A stretch of 33,331 nt of DNA from Fretibacterium sp. (GTDB lineage: Bacteria; Synergistota; Synergistia; Synergistales; Aminobacteriaceae), in NCBI GenBank assembly GCA_024681935.1, contig JAIKZX010000045.1, positions 1-33,331 of the forward strand, in the 5' to 3' direction. Shown piece after piece: positions 8,236 to 17,770 of the stretch. The notes beneath the pieces are model-generated. The model worked only from the letters and a program-made list of their open reading frames with translations, was not told the DNA's origin and searched no databases. Positions within the stretch are counted from its first letter, which is position 1; every line of letters begins with the position of its first letter. The translations under genes were made by a program, and so were the position numbers.

Positions 8236-11200
8236 TTGAGCGACATCATGACGCCCATCCCTTTCCCAAAACTGATGGAAAGGATTTTGGATGAGCATGA
8301 AAAGGGCTCCTGCGACAGGCAGGAGGCCTTAGTGCCGGCGGCGGCGCAGGGATGCGCCCGCTTGCCGACGGCCTTCGGCGTGAGGAAGTGCTATAAGGCG
8401 AATCCCAACCGGTATTTCACGCTCTTTGGACGAAAACTGGAGACGCAGATTGGTCCGGCGGCGGGGCCCAACACACAGCTTGCACAGAACATCGTGGCCT
8501 CGTATTACGGCGGCGCACGGTTCTTTGAGCTGAAAACGGTGCAAAAGATCGACGGCCGGGAGCTCGCGGCGGCCGTTCACAAGCCCTGCATCTGGGCCGA
8601 GGACGAGTGCTACAACTGCGAGTGGTCCACGGAGCTCACCGTTCAGCAGGCCTACGAGGAATACGTCAAGGCGTGGTTCGCTCTCAGGGTTATCGCAAAG
8701 GAGTGGGGCCTGGGCTCACCCGACGGCTTCCAGTTCAACATCTCCGTGGGCTACGACCTGGAGGGCATCAGGGGGCCAAAGATCAACACGTTCATTGACA
8801 ATATCATGAACGCCGGGGACACTCCTGTCTGGAAGGAGTGCAAAGCCTGGCTGAAAGCCCATCTGAACCGTTTTTCCCATATCACGGAGGAGGACGTTGA
8901 GGCAATAAACCCCGACATCGTGAACTCCGCGACGGTCTCCACGCTGCACGGCTGCCCCCCCCAGGAGATTGAGGCCATCGCGTCCTATCTCCTCACGGAG
9001 AAAGGTCTGCACACCTTCATCAAGTGCAACCCGACGCTTCTGGGCTACGAGGAGGCCCGGAGGACGCTGGACGATATGGGTTACGGCTACATTCAGTTTA
9101 CGGACGTACACTTTAAGGGCGATCTGCAGTACGCCGACGCAATCCCCATGCTGACCCGGCTGAAAAAGCTGGCCGCCGGCAGGGGCCTGGAGTTTGGCGT
9201 CAAGATAACCAACACCTTCCCGGTGGACGTGACGCGGAACGAGCTGCCCTCGGCAGAGATGTATATGTCCGGCAAGTCGCTTTATCCCCTTTCGCTCCGC
9301 GTGGCCCGCAACCTGTCGCGGGATTTCAAAGGAGAGCTTCGTATCTCCTTCTCCGGCGGCTGTGATTTCTTTAATATCGCCCGTGTCATCAGCACAGGAA
9401 TATGGCCCGTGACGATGGCGACGACGCTTTTAAAACCCGGCGGGTACGAGCGGCTGGTCCAGATTGCGGAAAGGCTGGATAAAGAGGGGGTCACGGCATG
9501 GCAGGGCGTTGACGTTCCGGCGCTGGAGGCTCTGAGCGACGCGGCCAGGACCGACCCGCATCACGTCAAGCCCGTCAAGCCGCTGCCCAAACGCAAATCC
9601 GAGGCAAAGGTGCCGCTGGTGGACTGCTTCACCGCTCCCTGCTCCGACCGCTGCCCCATCCATCAGGACATCACGGCCTATGGCCAGCTCGTGGGCGAGG
9701 GAAAGTTTGCGGAGGCTCTGCGCGTCATTCTGGCGAAGAATCCGCTTCCCTTCATCACGGGGAACCTCTGCACGCACACCTGTCAGACCGCCTGCACGCG
9801 AAACCACTATGAGACGCCGGTGCAGATACGCAGCAACAAGCTCATCGCGGCGCGGAAGGGCTATGACACCGTCATCAGGGAGCTGAAGCCCGGCGCGTCC
9901 AATGGCAAAAAGATCATCATCATCGGCGCGGGGCCGGCCGGGATTGCGGCGGCGTTCTTCCTGGCACGGGCCGGCGCGGACGTGACGGTTTACGACGAAA
10001 ACGAGAGGGCCGGAGGCGTTATCCGGAACGTCATCCCCTCCTTCCGCATCCCTCAGGACGAGATACAAAAGGATGTGGCCCTCGCTGAGGCGGCCGGCGC
10101 AAAGTTCGTCCTGAACCATCGCGTGGAGAGCATAAAGGACCTGAAGGCCGACGCGGTGCTTCTCGCCATCGGGGCCCATCAGGACACCCCCCTGACACTG
10201 AAGCAGGGCAAGGCCATCAACGCTCTGGACTTCCTGAAGGACTTCAAAAAACACGACGGACACCTCCGGCCCGGGGAAAACATCGCCGTCGTGGGCGGCG
10301 GCAACACGGCAATGGATACAGCCCGCGCCGCGAAGCGAACGGACGGAGTTAAGAACGTCTGCATCGTCTATCGCCGCACCCGGCGCTATATGCCGGCAGA
10401 CGAGGAGGAGCTGAACGACGCGCTGGCGGACGGTGTGGAGTTTAAGGAACTCCTTGCCCCCGTCTCGCTGGAAAACGGCCGTCTCATCTGCCATAAAATG
10501 GAGCTGGGCGAGGCCGACGCCAGCGGCCGCCGCGGCGTGAGGGAGACGGACGAGGTCGTGGAGATTGCCTGCGACACGGTGATCGCCTCCATTGGAGAGA
10601 AGATCGGCGCGGACTTTTACAGGGCCAACGGCATTGAGGTCGACGCAAAGGGACAGCCTGTTCTGAACCCGGACACCTGCGAGACCTCGTTGAAGGGGGT
10701 CTACGCCATTGGCGACGGGGCGTTTGGCGCGTCGGTCGTGGTGCGGGCCATCGCGGACGCGCAGAAGGCCTGCTCCGCCCTGCTGGGGCGGGACATCGCC
10801 ACGGGCCGTAAGCCTGAGCTGACGGACCTGGCCGTCTACGCCAGGCGCGGCATCCTGGAGGAAGCGCCCCAGTCCGGCACAGCGGACACCCGCTGCCTGA
10901 CCTGCGACCTCATCTGTGAGAACTGCGTGGAGGTGTGCCCAAACCGCGCCAACGTCTCCATTCGTGTTCCCGGTCACAAAAACCAGATAATCCACGTGGA
11001 CTCCATGTGCAACGAGTGCGGAAACTGCACGGTTTTCTGCCCCTACGACTCTTCTCCCTACAGAGACAAATTCACTCTCTTCGCGGACGAGGCGGACATG
11101 AAGGAATCCGAAAACGATGGATTTGCCTTTAAGGGAACGGACAAGGCCGTGGTCCGCGTGGCGGGAGAAAAGTTTGATTATCAGATCGGGCAGAAGGACA

Positions 11201-11271
11201 CGGCCTTTGATGCCCGTCTGGCCGGGGTAATCGATGCGGTCTTTCGGGATTACCCGTATTTGCGGTCATGA
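8236..11271 (+). CDS. ygfK: YgfK: putative selenate reductase-type flavin/Fe-S oxidoreductase subunit
   Basis: Likely TTG start at 8236 (MSDIMTPIPFPKLMERI); N-terminal dihydropyrimidine dehydrogenase-like region, GltD-like FAD/NAD domain (IIIIGAGPAGIAAAFFLARAG, VVGGGNTAMDTARAA), C-terminal Cys-rich ferredoxin region. Confidence 0.93.
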   Translation: MSDIMTPIPFPKLMERILDEHEKGSCDRQEALVPAAAQGCARLPTAFGVRKCYKANPNRYFTLFGRKLETQIGPAAGPNTQLAQNIVASYYGGARFFELKTVQKIDGRELAAAVHKPCIWAEDECYNCEWSTELTVQQAYEEYVKAWFALRVIAKEWGLGSPDGFQFNISVGYDLEGIRGPKINTFIDNIMNAGDTPVWKECKAWLKAHLNRFSHITEEDVEAINPDIVNSATVSTLHGCPPQEIEAIASYLLTEKGLHTFIKCNPTLLGYEEARRTLDDMGYGYIQFTDVHFKGDLQYADAIPMLTRLKKLAAGRGLEFGVKITNTFPVDVTRNELPSAEMYMSGKSLYPLSLRVARNLSRDFKGELRISFSGGCDFFNIARVISTGIWPVTMATTLLKPGGYERLVQIAERLDKEGVTAWQGVDVPALEALSDAARTDPHHVKPVKPLPKRKSEAKVPLVDCFTAPCSDRCPIHQDITAYGQLVGEGKFAEALRVILAKNPLPFITGNLCTHTCQTACTRNHYETPVQIRSNKLIAARKGYDTVIRELKPGASNGKKIIIIGAGPAGIAAAFFLARAGADVTVYDENERAGGVIRNVIPSFRIPQDEIQKDVALAEAAGAKFVLNHRVESIKDLKADAVLLAIGAHQDTPLTLKQGKAINALDFLKDFKKHDGHLRPGENIAVVGGGNTAMDTARAAKRTDGVKNVCIVYRRTRRYMPADEEELNDALADGVEFKELLAPVSLENGRLICHKMELGEADASGRRGVRETDEVVEIACDTVIASIGEKIGADFYRANGIEVDAKGQPVLNPDTCETSLKGVYAIGDGAFGASVVVRAIADAQKACSALLGRDIATGRKPELTDLAVYARRGILEEAPQSGTADTRCLTCDLICENCVEVCPNRANVSIRVPGHKNQIIHVDSMCNECGNCTVFCPYDSSPYRDKFTLFADEADMKESENDGFAFKGTDKAVVRVAGEKFDYQIGQKDTAFDARLAGVIDAVFRDYPYLRS

Positions 11272-12644
11272 CGATTCTGATTCGGAACGGAACGATCGTC
11301 GCTCCCTCCGGGAGTTTCCCGGGGGATATCCTGATTGACGGCGAAAAGATCAAAGCGGTTGTGCCCGGGGGCATGAAGGACGTTCCCGCGGGCACAGAGC
11401 ACATAGACGCGGCGGGCAAACTGGTCTTTCCCGGCTTCATCGATGCGCACACCCACTTTGATCTCCACGTCGCGGGGACCGTGACCTGCGACGATTTCGC
11501 TTCCGGCACGAGGGCGGCCGTCGCCGGCGGCACGACGACGATTATCGACTTTGGAACGCAGTACCCCGGCGAGACGCTGAGCGACGGGCTGCGGAACTGG
11601 CAGAAAAAGGCCGCGGCGGGCGTGTCCTGCGACTATGGCCTCCACATGTCCATCACAGAGTGGAACGACAGGATTTCCGACGAGTGCCAGCTCATGATGG
11701 ACGAGGGCGTGACGACCTTTAAGCTCTACATGACCTACGACACAAAGGTTGACGACAAAACCCTTTATAAGGTGTTGAAGCGGCTGAAGGAAGTTGGCGG
11801 CATCACGGGGGTCCACTGTGAGAACGACGGTCTGATTGCCGCGCTTCAGGACGAATACGCCCATCGCGGCGGGGACGTGTCCTGCCATTACCGGACCCGG
11901 CCCCCCGCGGCGGAGGCGGAGGCCATCGGCAGGCTGCTTCACCTGTGCGAGGCCGCCGGCACACCCGTCATCGATGTCCACCTGACCTGCGAGGAGGGCC
12001 TGAAGGAGATTCGCGCAGCCCGCCAGCGGGGCCAGACTGTTTACGCCGAGACCTGCCCGCAGTACCTCACCATGACGCGGGAGCTCTACGACCTCCCCGG
12101 CTTTGAGGGCGCGCGGTATGTCATATCTCCGCCATTGCGGGAAAAGAGTGACAACGACGCGCTCTGGAGGGCCCTGGCCGATGGGGAGATTCAGACCGTC
12201 TCCACGGACCACTGTTCGTTCACTCTGGCGCAAAAGGAGCTTGGCCTGAAGGATTTCCGCAAAATCCCCGGCGGGATGCCCGGCGTGGAGACCCGGGGCG
12301 GGATCATCTACTCCGAGGGCGTGGCAGGGGGGCGCATCACCGTGGAAAAGATGTGCGAAGTCCTGTGCGAAAACCCGGCCAGGCTGTACGGGCTCTACCC
12401 CCGCAAGGGCGTTATCCGCGAGGGGTCCGACGCGGACCTCGTTATCCTGAACCCGAACCGGACGAAGGTCATCACAGTCTCTGACCAGCTCAGCCGGTGC
12501 GACTACGCGCCGCTGGAGGGCAGGACGCTGACCGGAACCGTTGAGGCGGTCTTCCTGAGAGGGCAGCTTGCGGCAGAAGAAGGGAGAGTTGTCCGCGAAA
12601 ATCAGGGCGTATTCCTGAAACGGGGCCCCTTTATGAACCTGTAG
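11268..12644 (+). CDS. hyuA: Dihydropyrimidinase / D-hydantoinase family protein (hyuA/ygeZ-like)
   Basis: 458 aa; FPGFIDAHTHFDLHVAGTVTCDDFASGTRAAVAGGTTTIIDF; overlaps the ygfK stop by 4 nt. Confidence 0.92.
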   Translation: MTILIRNGTIVAPSGSFPGDILIDGEKIKAVVPGGMKDVPAGTEHIDAAGKLVFPGFIDAHTHFDLHVAGTVTCDDFASGTRAAVAGGTTTIIDFGTQYPGETLSDGLRNWQKKAAAGVSCDYGLHMSITEWNDRISDECQLMMDEGVTTFKLYMTYDTKVDDKTLYKVLKRLKEVGGITGVHCENDGLIAALQDEYAHRGGDVSCHYRTRPPAAEAEAIGRLLHLCEAAGTPVIDVHLTCEEGLKEIRAARQRGQTVYAETCPQYLTMTRELYDLPGFEGARYVISPPLREKSDNDALWRALADGEIQTVSTDHCSFTLAQKELGLKDFRKIPGGMPGVETRGGIIYSEGVAGGRITVEKMCEVLCENPARLYGLYPRKGVIREGSDADLVILNPNRTKVITVSDQLSRCDYAPLEGRTLTGTVEAVFLRGQLAAEEGRVVRENQGVFLKRGPFMNL

Positions 12645-12672
12645 GCGGCACAGCGAATTATCGCATTATAAT

Positions 12673-12702
12673 ATTACCAGGGGCGCGTTTGCCCCTGGTA
12701 AT
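12673..12702 (+). terminator. Perfect hairpin followed by U-rich tract; terminator/attenuator between hyuA and the molybdopterin-binding gene
   Basis: ATTACCAGGGGC-GCGTTT-GCCCCTGGTAAT, 12-bp perfect arms, then TATTTTAT. Confidence 0.75.
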
Positions 12703-12736
12703 TATTTTATCTGCGTGCAGACAGGAGGGCGAGACC

Positions 12737-13759
12737 GTGAAGCTCATGAAAACGGAGGACGCCGTGGGGCAGGTCCTGTGCCACGACATCACGCAGATCA
12801 TCAAAGACGTGAAGAAGGGCCCCGCGTTCAGGAAGGGACATATCATCACGGAGGAGGATATCCCCATCCTCCTGAGCCTGGGGAAGGATAATATCTACAT
12901 CTGGGAGATGGACGAAAACAGGGTCCATGAGAACGAGGCAGCGATGATCCTATGGGATATCTGCCGGAGCGAGGGAATGAACCACTCAGAGGTCAAGGAG
13001 GGCAAGGTGGAGATCATCGCCGGCCGGGAGGGACTTTTGAAGGTAAACCATGAGCTCCTGAACAAACTCAACTCCCTTGGGGAAATGATGATCGCCTCCC
13101 GGCACGGCAATTTCGCCGTAAGACCGGGTGATGTCATTGCCGGGACCCGGATTATTCCCCTTGTTATCGAAAAGGAAAAGCTGGAGCGGGCAAGGGAGAC
13201 CGCGGCGGGAAGCCCCGTATTCAGGATTTTGCCTTTTCTGCACAAAAAGGCGGGCATCGTCACAACAGGAAACGAGGTCTATCATCACAGGATCAGTGAC
13301 ACCTTTACTCCCGTGGTTGAGGAGAAGCTGGCGGAGTTTGGCGCGGAGATCACAGGGCGGGAGACCAGCCCGGACGACCCGGAGATGGAGATTGCGTGCA
13401 TCAGAAGACTTCTCGATAAGGGCGCGGACATGATCCTCTGCACGGGAGGCATGAGCGTTGACCCCGACGACAGGACCCCCTTCGCAATCCGGTGCGTGGC
13501 GGACGAGGTGGTGACTTACGGGGCTCCCGTTTTGCCGGGAGCCATGTTCATGCTGGCGTATCGGGGCAAAGAGCATATTCCCATCATGGGGCTTCCGGGC
13601 TGCGTCATGTACGCGAAAAGGACGGTTTTTGACCTGGTTCTGCCAAGGATCATGGCGGGCGAAGTGCTGAAGAAAGCGGATATCGATTCTCTGGGGCAGG
13701 GAGGGCTTTGTCTTAACTGCAGGGTCTGCGTCTTCCCCAACTGCGGGTTTGGGAAGTGA
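12737..13759 (+). CDS. Molybdopterin-binding (MoeA-like) protein with C-terminal CxxCxxCxxxxC motif
   Basis: GTG at 12737 after AGGAGGGC RBS; EDAVGQVLCHDITQI, DMILCTGGMSVDPDDRTP, YGAPVLPGAMF; C-terminus GGLCLNCRVCVFPNCGFGK. Confidence 0.85.
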   Translation: MKLMKTEDAVGQVLCHDITQIIKDVKKGPAFRKGHIITEEDIPILLSLGKDNIYIWEMDENRVHENEAAMILWDICRSEGMNHSEVKEGKVEIIAGREGLLKVNHELLNKLNSLGEMMIASRHGNFAVRPGDVIAGTRIIPLVIEKEKLERARETAAGSPVFRILPFLHKKAGIVTTGNEVYHHRISDTFTPVVEEKLAEFGAEITGRETSPDDPEMEIACIRRLLDKGADMILCTGGMSVDPDDRTPFAIRCVADEVVTYGAPVLPGAMFMLAYRGKEHIPIMGLPGCVMYAKRTVFDLVLPRIMAGEVLKKADIDSLGQGGLCLNCRVCVFPNCGFGK

Positions 13760-14775
13760 GCGGCATGACGGCCTTTTACGATAAGCTCCCGGAACTGGAC
13801 CCCGGCCGGGAAACGCTCATCCTGACTCTGCTGGACGGCAGCGGCATGGGGGAGAAGGCGCTGTTGTCTGACGGAGAGATCGTCTGGACCTCAGGGCAGG
13901 ATGAGTTTTTCTCCCTTCACGCCGGAGAGGCGCAAAACGTGACGGGCGTTCAGGAAATCGACGGAAGGCGCGTTTACAGCGAACGTCTTGAGCATGAAAA
14001 GAAGATTGTGATCTGCGGGGCCGGGCACGTCTCCATCCCCATTATCAGGCTCGGCCGGATGATCGGATGCCGGGTGACCTGCATTGACGACAGGCCCTCC
14101 TTCGCCGGAAACGCCAGGGAGGCCGGGGCTGACCCTGTGCTCTGTGACAGCTTTGAGAACGCATTGAACACCATAACGGGGGATAAGGATACCTTCTTTG
14201 TGATCGTCACCCGCGGGCACCGCTGGGACCAGCAATGCTTAAAGGCCATCGCGGCAAAGCCTCATGCCTACATCGGGCTGATGGGGTCTGTAAAAAGGGT
14301 CCGCATGGTCAAAGAAAACCTGTTGAGGTCCGGAGTTCCAAAGGATGTTCTGGATGAAGTCCACACCCCCATCGGCCTGAAAATCGGGGCCGAGACACCG
14401 GAGGAAATTGCCGTTTCCGTCATGGCGGAGATTATTGAGGTAAAAAACCGGCATGGACGGGGGGCGGGATACCCCGACGCGATTCTGAAAGCGCTGGGCC
14501 AGCCCGGAAGGAAGGTTCTGCTTACCCTCATCGCCCGCAGGGGCTCCGCCCCACGGAGCGTGGGGACAAAAATGCTGGTCCTCCCCGATGGAACCTGCGT
14601 GGGGACAATCGGCGGCGGGTGCGCGGAGGCCGCGCTGATTCAAAAAGCAAGGGATATGCTCTCCGGCGGGACGCTCAGGCCTCAGCTTTATCATGTGGAC
14701 CTGGCGAGGGAGGAGGCCGCTGAGGCGGGCATGGTGTGCGGCGGCACCCTGGAGCTGCTGCTGGAAGTCCTGTAA
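13756..14775 (+). CDS. XdhC/CoxI family molybdenum hydroxylase maturation factor
   Basis: 339 aa; KKIVICGAGHVSIPIIRLGRMIGCRVTCIDDRPSFA Rossmann domain and GSAPRSVGTKMLVLPDGTCVGTIGGGCAEAALI CoxI-type motif; 4-nt overlap with the upstream gene. Confidence 0.88.
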   Translation: MSGMTAFYDKLPELDPGRETLILTLLDGSGMGEKALLSDGEIVWTSGQDEFFSLHAGEAQNVTGVQEIDGRRVYSERLEHEKKIVICGAGHVSIPIIRLGRMIGCRVTCIDDRPSFAGNAREAGADPVLCDSFENALNTITGDKDTFFVIVTRGHRWDQQCLKAIAAKPHAYIGLMGSVKRVRMVKENLLRSGVPKDVLDEVHTPIGLKIGAETPEEIAVSVMAEIIEVKNRHGRGAGYPDAILKALGQPGRKVLLTLIARRGSAPRSVGTKMLVLPDGTCVGTIGGGCAEAALIQKARDMLSGGTLRPQLYHVDLAREEAAEAGMVCGGTLELLLEVL

Positions 14776-14803
14776 AAAGAAGAGAACGTGAGGAGTGACT
14801 GTC

Positions 14804-15586
14804 ATGAAAAAAATGATGGCATTTATGACAATAATTATGTGGGCTGCCGCGTGGGGAGTTATCCCCTGCCGTGCCATGGCGGAGGATAAGACGGTTCTGA
14901 CGGTCTTTGCCGCCGCGTCCATGCAGGCGACCATGGAGCAGACCGCGGCGCTTTATATGAAGGCGCACCCCGATGTCCGGATTCTTTATAACTTTGATTC
15001 CTCGGGCACGCTCAAGACACAGATTGAGGAGGGCGCGGAGTGCGATTTGTTTATCTCCGCCGCGCAGAAACAGATGAACGCCCTGGAGAAGGCGGGCCTC
15101 ATTGTCCCCTCGACGCGGGTGAACCTTTTGGAGAATAAAGTGGCGCTCGTCGTCCCTGACGGGAACAAAGCGGGTATCCACTGCTATGAGGATCTGGGAA
15201 CGGATAAGCTCCGCACGATTGCCCTGGGCAATTCCGACGTGCCCGTCGGCGCGTATTCTCAGGAGATCCTCACAAACATGGGGCTCTGGGACAGGCTGAA
15301 CGCCGAAAACAAAATCTCATTCGCCAGCAACGTCACCGAGGTCGCCATGCAGGTGCGGGAGGAGGCCGTGGACTGCGGCATCGTTTACGCGACAGACGCG
15401 GCAACCCACAAGCTGACTGTCGTTGCCGAACCTCCCGCGGGCACGCTCAAAACGCCTGTCGTCTATCCCGCGGCGGTTCTGTCCCGCTCCGCCCACGAGG
15501 CCATAGCCCGCGCATTTTTGGAATATCTCATGTCCCCGGAGGCCCGTGAGATATTTGCCTCCGTTGGTTTTGCCCCGGCAAAATAA
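14804..15586 (+). CDS. modA: Molybdate ABC transporter substrate-binding protein
   Basis: Signal peptide, VLTVFAAASMQATMEQTAALYMKAHPDVRILYNFDSSGTLKTQIEEGAECDLFISAAQKQMNAL; ATG at 14804 preferred over GTG at 14795. Confidence 0.93.
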   Translation: MKKMMAFMTIIMWAAAWGVIPCRAMAEDKTVLTVFAAASMQATMEQTAALYMKAHPDVRILYNFDSSGTLKTQIEEGAECDLFISAAQKQMNALEKAGLIVPSTRVNLLENKVALVVPDGNKAGIHCYEDLGTDKLRTIALGNSDVPVGAYSQEILTNMGLWDRLNAENKISFASNVTEVAMQVREEAVDCGIVYATDAATHKLTVVAEPPAGTLKTPVVYPAAVLSRSAHEAIARAFLEYLMSPEAREIFASVGFAPAK

Positions 15587-15601
15587 GCGAACGGCCGGCT
15601 T

Positions 15602-16261
15602 ATGGACTGGTATCCTCTGCTGAACTCCCTTCGGGTGGCGCTCATCTCCTGCGTCGTGGTGTTCTTCACCGGCATCGCGGCCGCCTATTACGCCGCGAAA
15701 CTGCCGCGGCTGATGAAGGGCTTTCTTGACGTGGCGCTGACTCTCCCGCTGGTGCTGCCGCCCACGGTGGTGGGCTATTTTTTGCTGCGCCTTCTGGGGC
15801 CGCGCCGGGCCCTGGGGCTCTGGGTGCTGGAACATTTTGGGGTGCGCCTCACCATGACGTGGTACTCGGCCGTTTTTGCCTCCGTCGTGGTGGCGTTTCC
15901 GCTGATGTACCGGACGGCGCGGGGAGCTTTTGAGTCCTTCGACAGGACGCTGGAGGAGGAGGCGCAGACGCTGGGGGCGTCAAACACCGCCATTTTCTGG
16001 CTTATTCGCGTACCCTGCTGCCGCCAGGGGCTCATCGCGGGGATTATCCTGTCCTTTGCCCGCGCCCTGGGCGAGTATGGCGCAACGAGCATGATAGCGG
16101 GCTACACGCCGGGCCGGACCGCCACGATCTCCACGACGGTCTACCAGCTCTGGCGCACGGGCGACGACGAGCTGGCCATGAAATGGGTGCTGGTCAACCT
16201 GGCCATTTCCTTCGCCGTCCTGGTGACCGTAAACCTGATGGAAAGGCGGCAGGGCCGGTGA
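15602..16261 (+). CDS. modB: Molybdate ABC transporter permease
   Basis: 219 aa; LPLVLPPTVVGYFLLRLLG, EEEAQTLGASNTAIFWLIRVP, FARALGEYGATSMIAG. Confidence 0.95.
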   Translation: MDWYPLLNSLRVALISCVVVFFTGIAAAYYAAKLPRLMKGFLDVALTLPLVLPPTVVGYFLLRLLGPRRALGLWVLEHFGVRLTMTWYSAVFASVVVAFPLMYRTARGAFESFDRTLEEEAQTLGASNTAIFWLIRVPCCRQGLIAGIILSFARALGEYGATSMIAGYTPGRTATISTTVYQLWRTGDDELAMKWVLVNLAISFAVLVTVNLMERRQGR

Positions 16262-16330
16262 AACCCCACGCCGGCATTCATTCACGCCCTCTCGCGCCGG
16301 GGCCTGTCCTGCTGATGAGGCCTTAGCGAA

Positions 16331-17266
16331 ATGCGGGATACTTTTGGCCGGGAGATAAATTATATGCGCGTCTCCGTGACGGACCAGTGCAACCTTCGCT
16401 GCCGCTACTGCATGCCGGCCGGGGCGGCAGCGGCGCACGGCACGACGATGGATGAGGACGAAATCATACGCGCCATTGAGGCCGCGTCGGAGCTGGGCAT
16501 AAATAAAATCCGCATCACGGGCGGCGAGCCTCTTGTCAGGAAAAACATCCTGTCCATCTGCCGCCGCGCCGCTGCCATGCCGGGGATACGGGAGGCCACC
16601 CTCACGACAAACGGACTTCTGCTGTCTGACATGGCGGGGCCGCTGAAGGACGCGGGAATCCGCCGCGTCAACATCAGCCTGGACACGCTGGACCCGGAGA
16701 AGTACGCCCACATCACGCGGGGCGGTTCGCTCGGCCAGGCCCTGCGGGGCATAGAGGCAGCCCGTTCCGCGGGGCTCCGCGTAAAGATCAACACGGTTTT
16801 GATAGGCGGCTTCAACGACGGCGAACTTTCGCGCCTGGCGGACATGACGCGGGAGAACGACATGGATATCCGCTTTATCGAGCTGATGCCCATGACGGGG
16901 GACTTTGGACAGGACGCTTACCTGACGTTCCGGGAGGCAAGGGCACTCATCCCCGGGCTCGTCCCCCTGCCCGGGGACGGAGCCGCGCGGATGTTTCAAT
17001 TTGAGGGGGCGCGGGGGCGTGTGGGGTTCATCAGCCCCATGACCTGTAATTTTTGCTCTCAGTGCAACCGGATCCGCCTCACCGCCGACGGATATCTAAA
17101 GCCCTGCCTTCATTCCCGTCAGGAAATCCCCATAAAGGGGCTGAGCCGTGAGAAAATGAAGGAGGCCATACGGCGGGCGATCCTCGCCAAGCCGGAGAGG
17201 CACCCCTATTTATCAGCGTCGCGGCTCAGCGAGGCGGGCCGCAGCATGAACAGGATCGGAGGCTGA
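16331..17266 (+). CDS. moaA: GTP 3',8-cyclase (radical SAM)
   Basis: 311 aa; DTFGREINYMRVSVTDQCNLRCRYCMP, ITGGEPLVRKN, C-terminal MTCNFCSQCNRIRLTADGYLKPCL. Confidence 0.96.
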   Translation: MRDTFGREINYMRVSVTDQCNLRCRYCMPAGAAAAHGTTMDEDEIIRAIEAASELGINKIRITGGEPLVRKNILSICRRAAAMPGIREATLTTNGLLLSDMAGPLKDAGIRRVNISLDTLDPEKYAHITRGGSLGQALRGIEAARSAGLRVKINTVLIGGFNDGELSRLADMTRENDMDIRFIELMPMTGDFGQDAYLTFREARALIPGLVPLPGDGAARMFQFEGARGRVGFISPMTCNFCSQCNRIRLTADGYLKPCLHSRQEIPIKGLSREKMKEAIRRAILAKPERHPYLSASRLSEAGRSMNRIGG

Positions 17267-17269
17267 CTG

Positions 17270-17767
17270 ATGGCAGACTTAAGCGGCGACTTCACGCACT
17301 TTGACAGCGAGGGGCGCGCCCGAATGGTCAATGTGGAGGAGAAGGACATCACGCCGCGCCGCGCCGTGGCATCGGGGCGAATTTTCGTCAACGCCGGGAC
17401 ATTCCGTCTCATCCAAAGCGGCGGCGTCAAAAAGGGCGACGTGCTGACCGTCGCGCAGGTGGCGGGCATCATGGGGGCAAAGCGCACGCCGGACTTAATC
17501 CCCATGTGCCACCCCATCACTCTGAACGGGGTGAACCTCTCTCTCTCCCTGGACGAAGAGGCGCAGGCCGTCAGCGTCCGGGCCGAGATATCCTGCGCGG
17601 GGCGGACCGGCGTTGAGATGGAAGCGCTGACCGCCGTGTCCGTCGCCCTGCTGACGGTTTACGACATGTGCAAGTCCGTTCAGCGCGACATGGTGATTGG
17701 CGACATCCGCCTGTTGTCCAAGAGCGGCGGCGTTCACGGGGATTACGCCTGTGCCCCGCGGGTATGA
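17270..17767 (+). CDS. moaC: Cyclic pyranopterin monophosphate synthase
   Basis: 165 aa; FTHFDSEGRARMVNVEEKDITPRRAVASG, PMCHPITLNGV, GRTGVEMEALTAVSVALLTVYDMCKS. Confidence 0.96.
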   Translation: MADLSGDFTHFDSEGRARMVNVEEKDITPRRAVASGRIFVNAGTFRLIQSGGVKKGDVLTVAQVAGIMGAKRTPDLIPMCHPITLNGVNLSLSLDEEAQAVSVRAEISCAGRTGVEMEALTAVSVALLTVYDMCKSVQRDMVIGDIRLLSKSGGVHGDYACAPRV

Positions 17768-17770
17768 GAA

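Noticed and set aside
9430-10995. 521-aa minus-strand ORF antisense to ygfK
   Set aside because: Shadow ORF over a well-supported CDS; no recognisable domain motifs.
16312-16331. Hammerhead-like core CTGATGAG...CGAAA just before moaA
   Set aside because: Stem II cannot form beyond a single pair and no convincing stems I/III or cleavage triplet were seen; likely chance.
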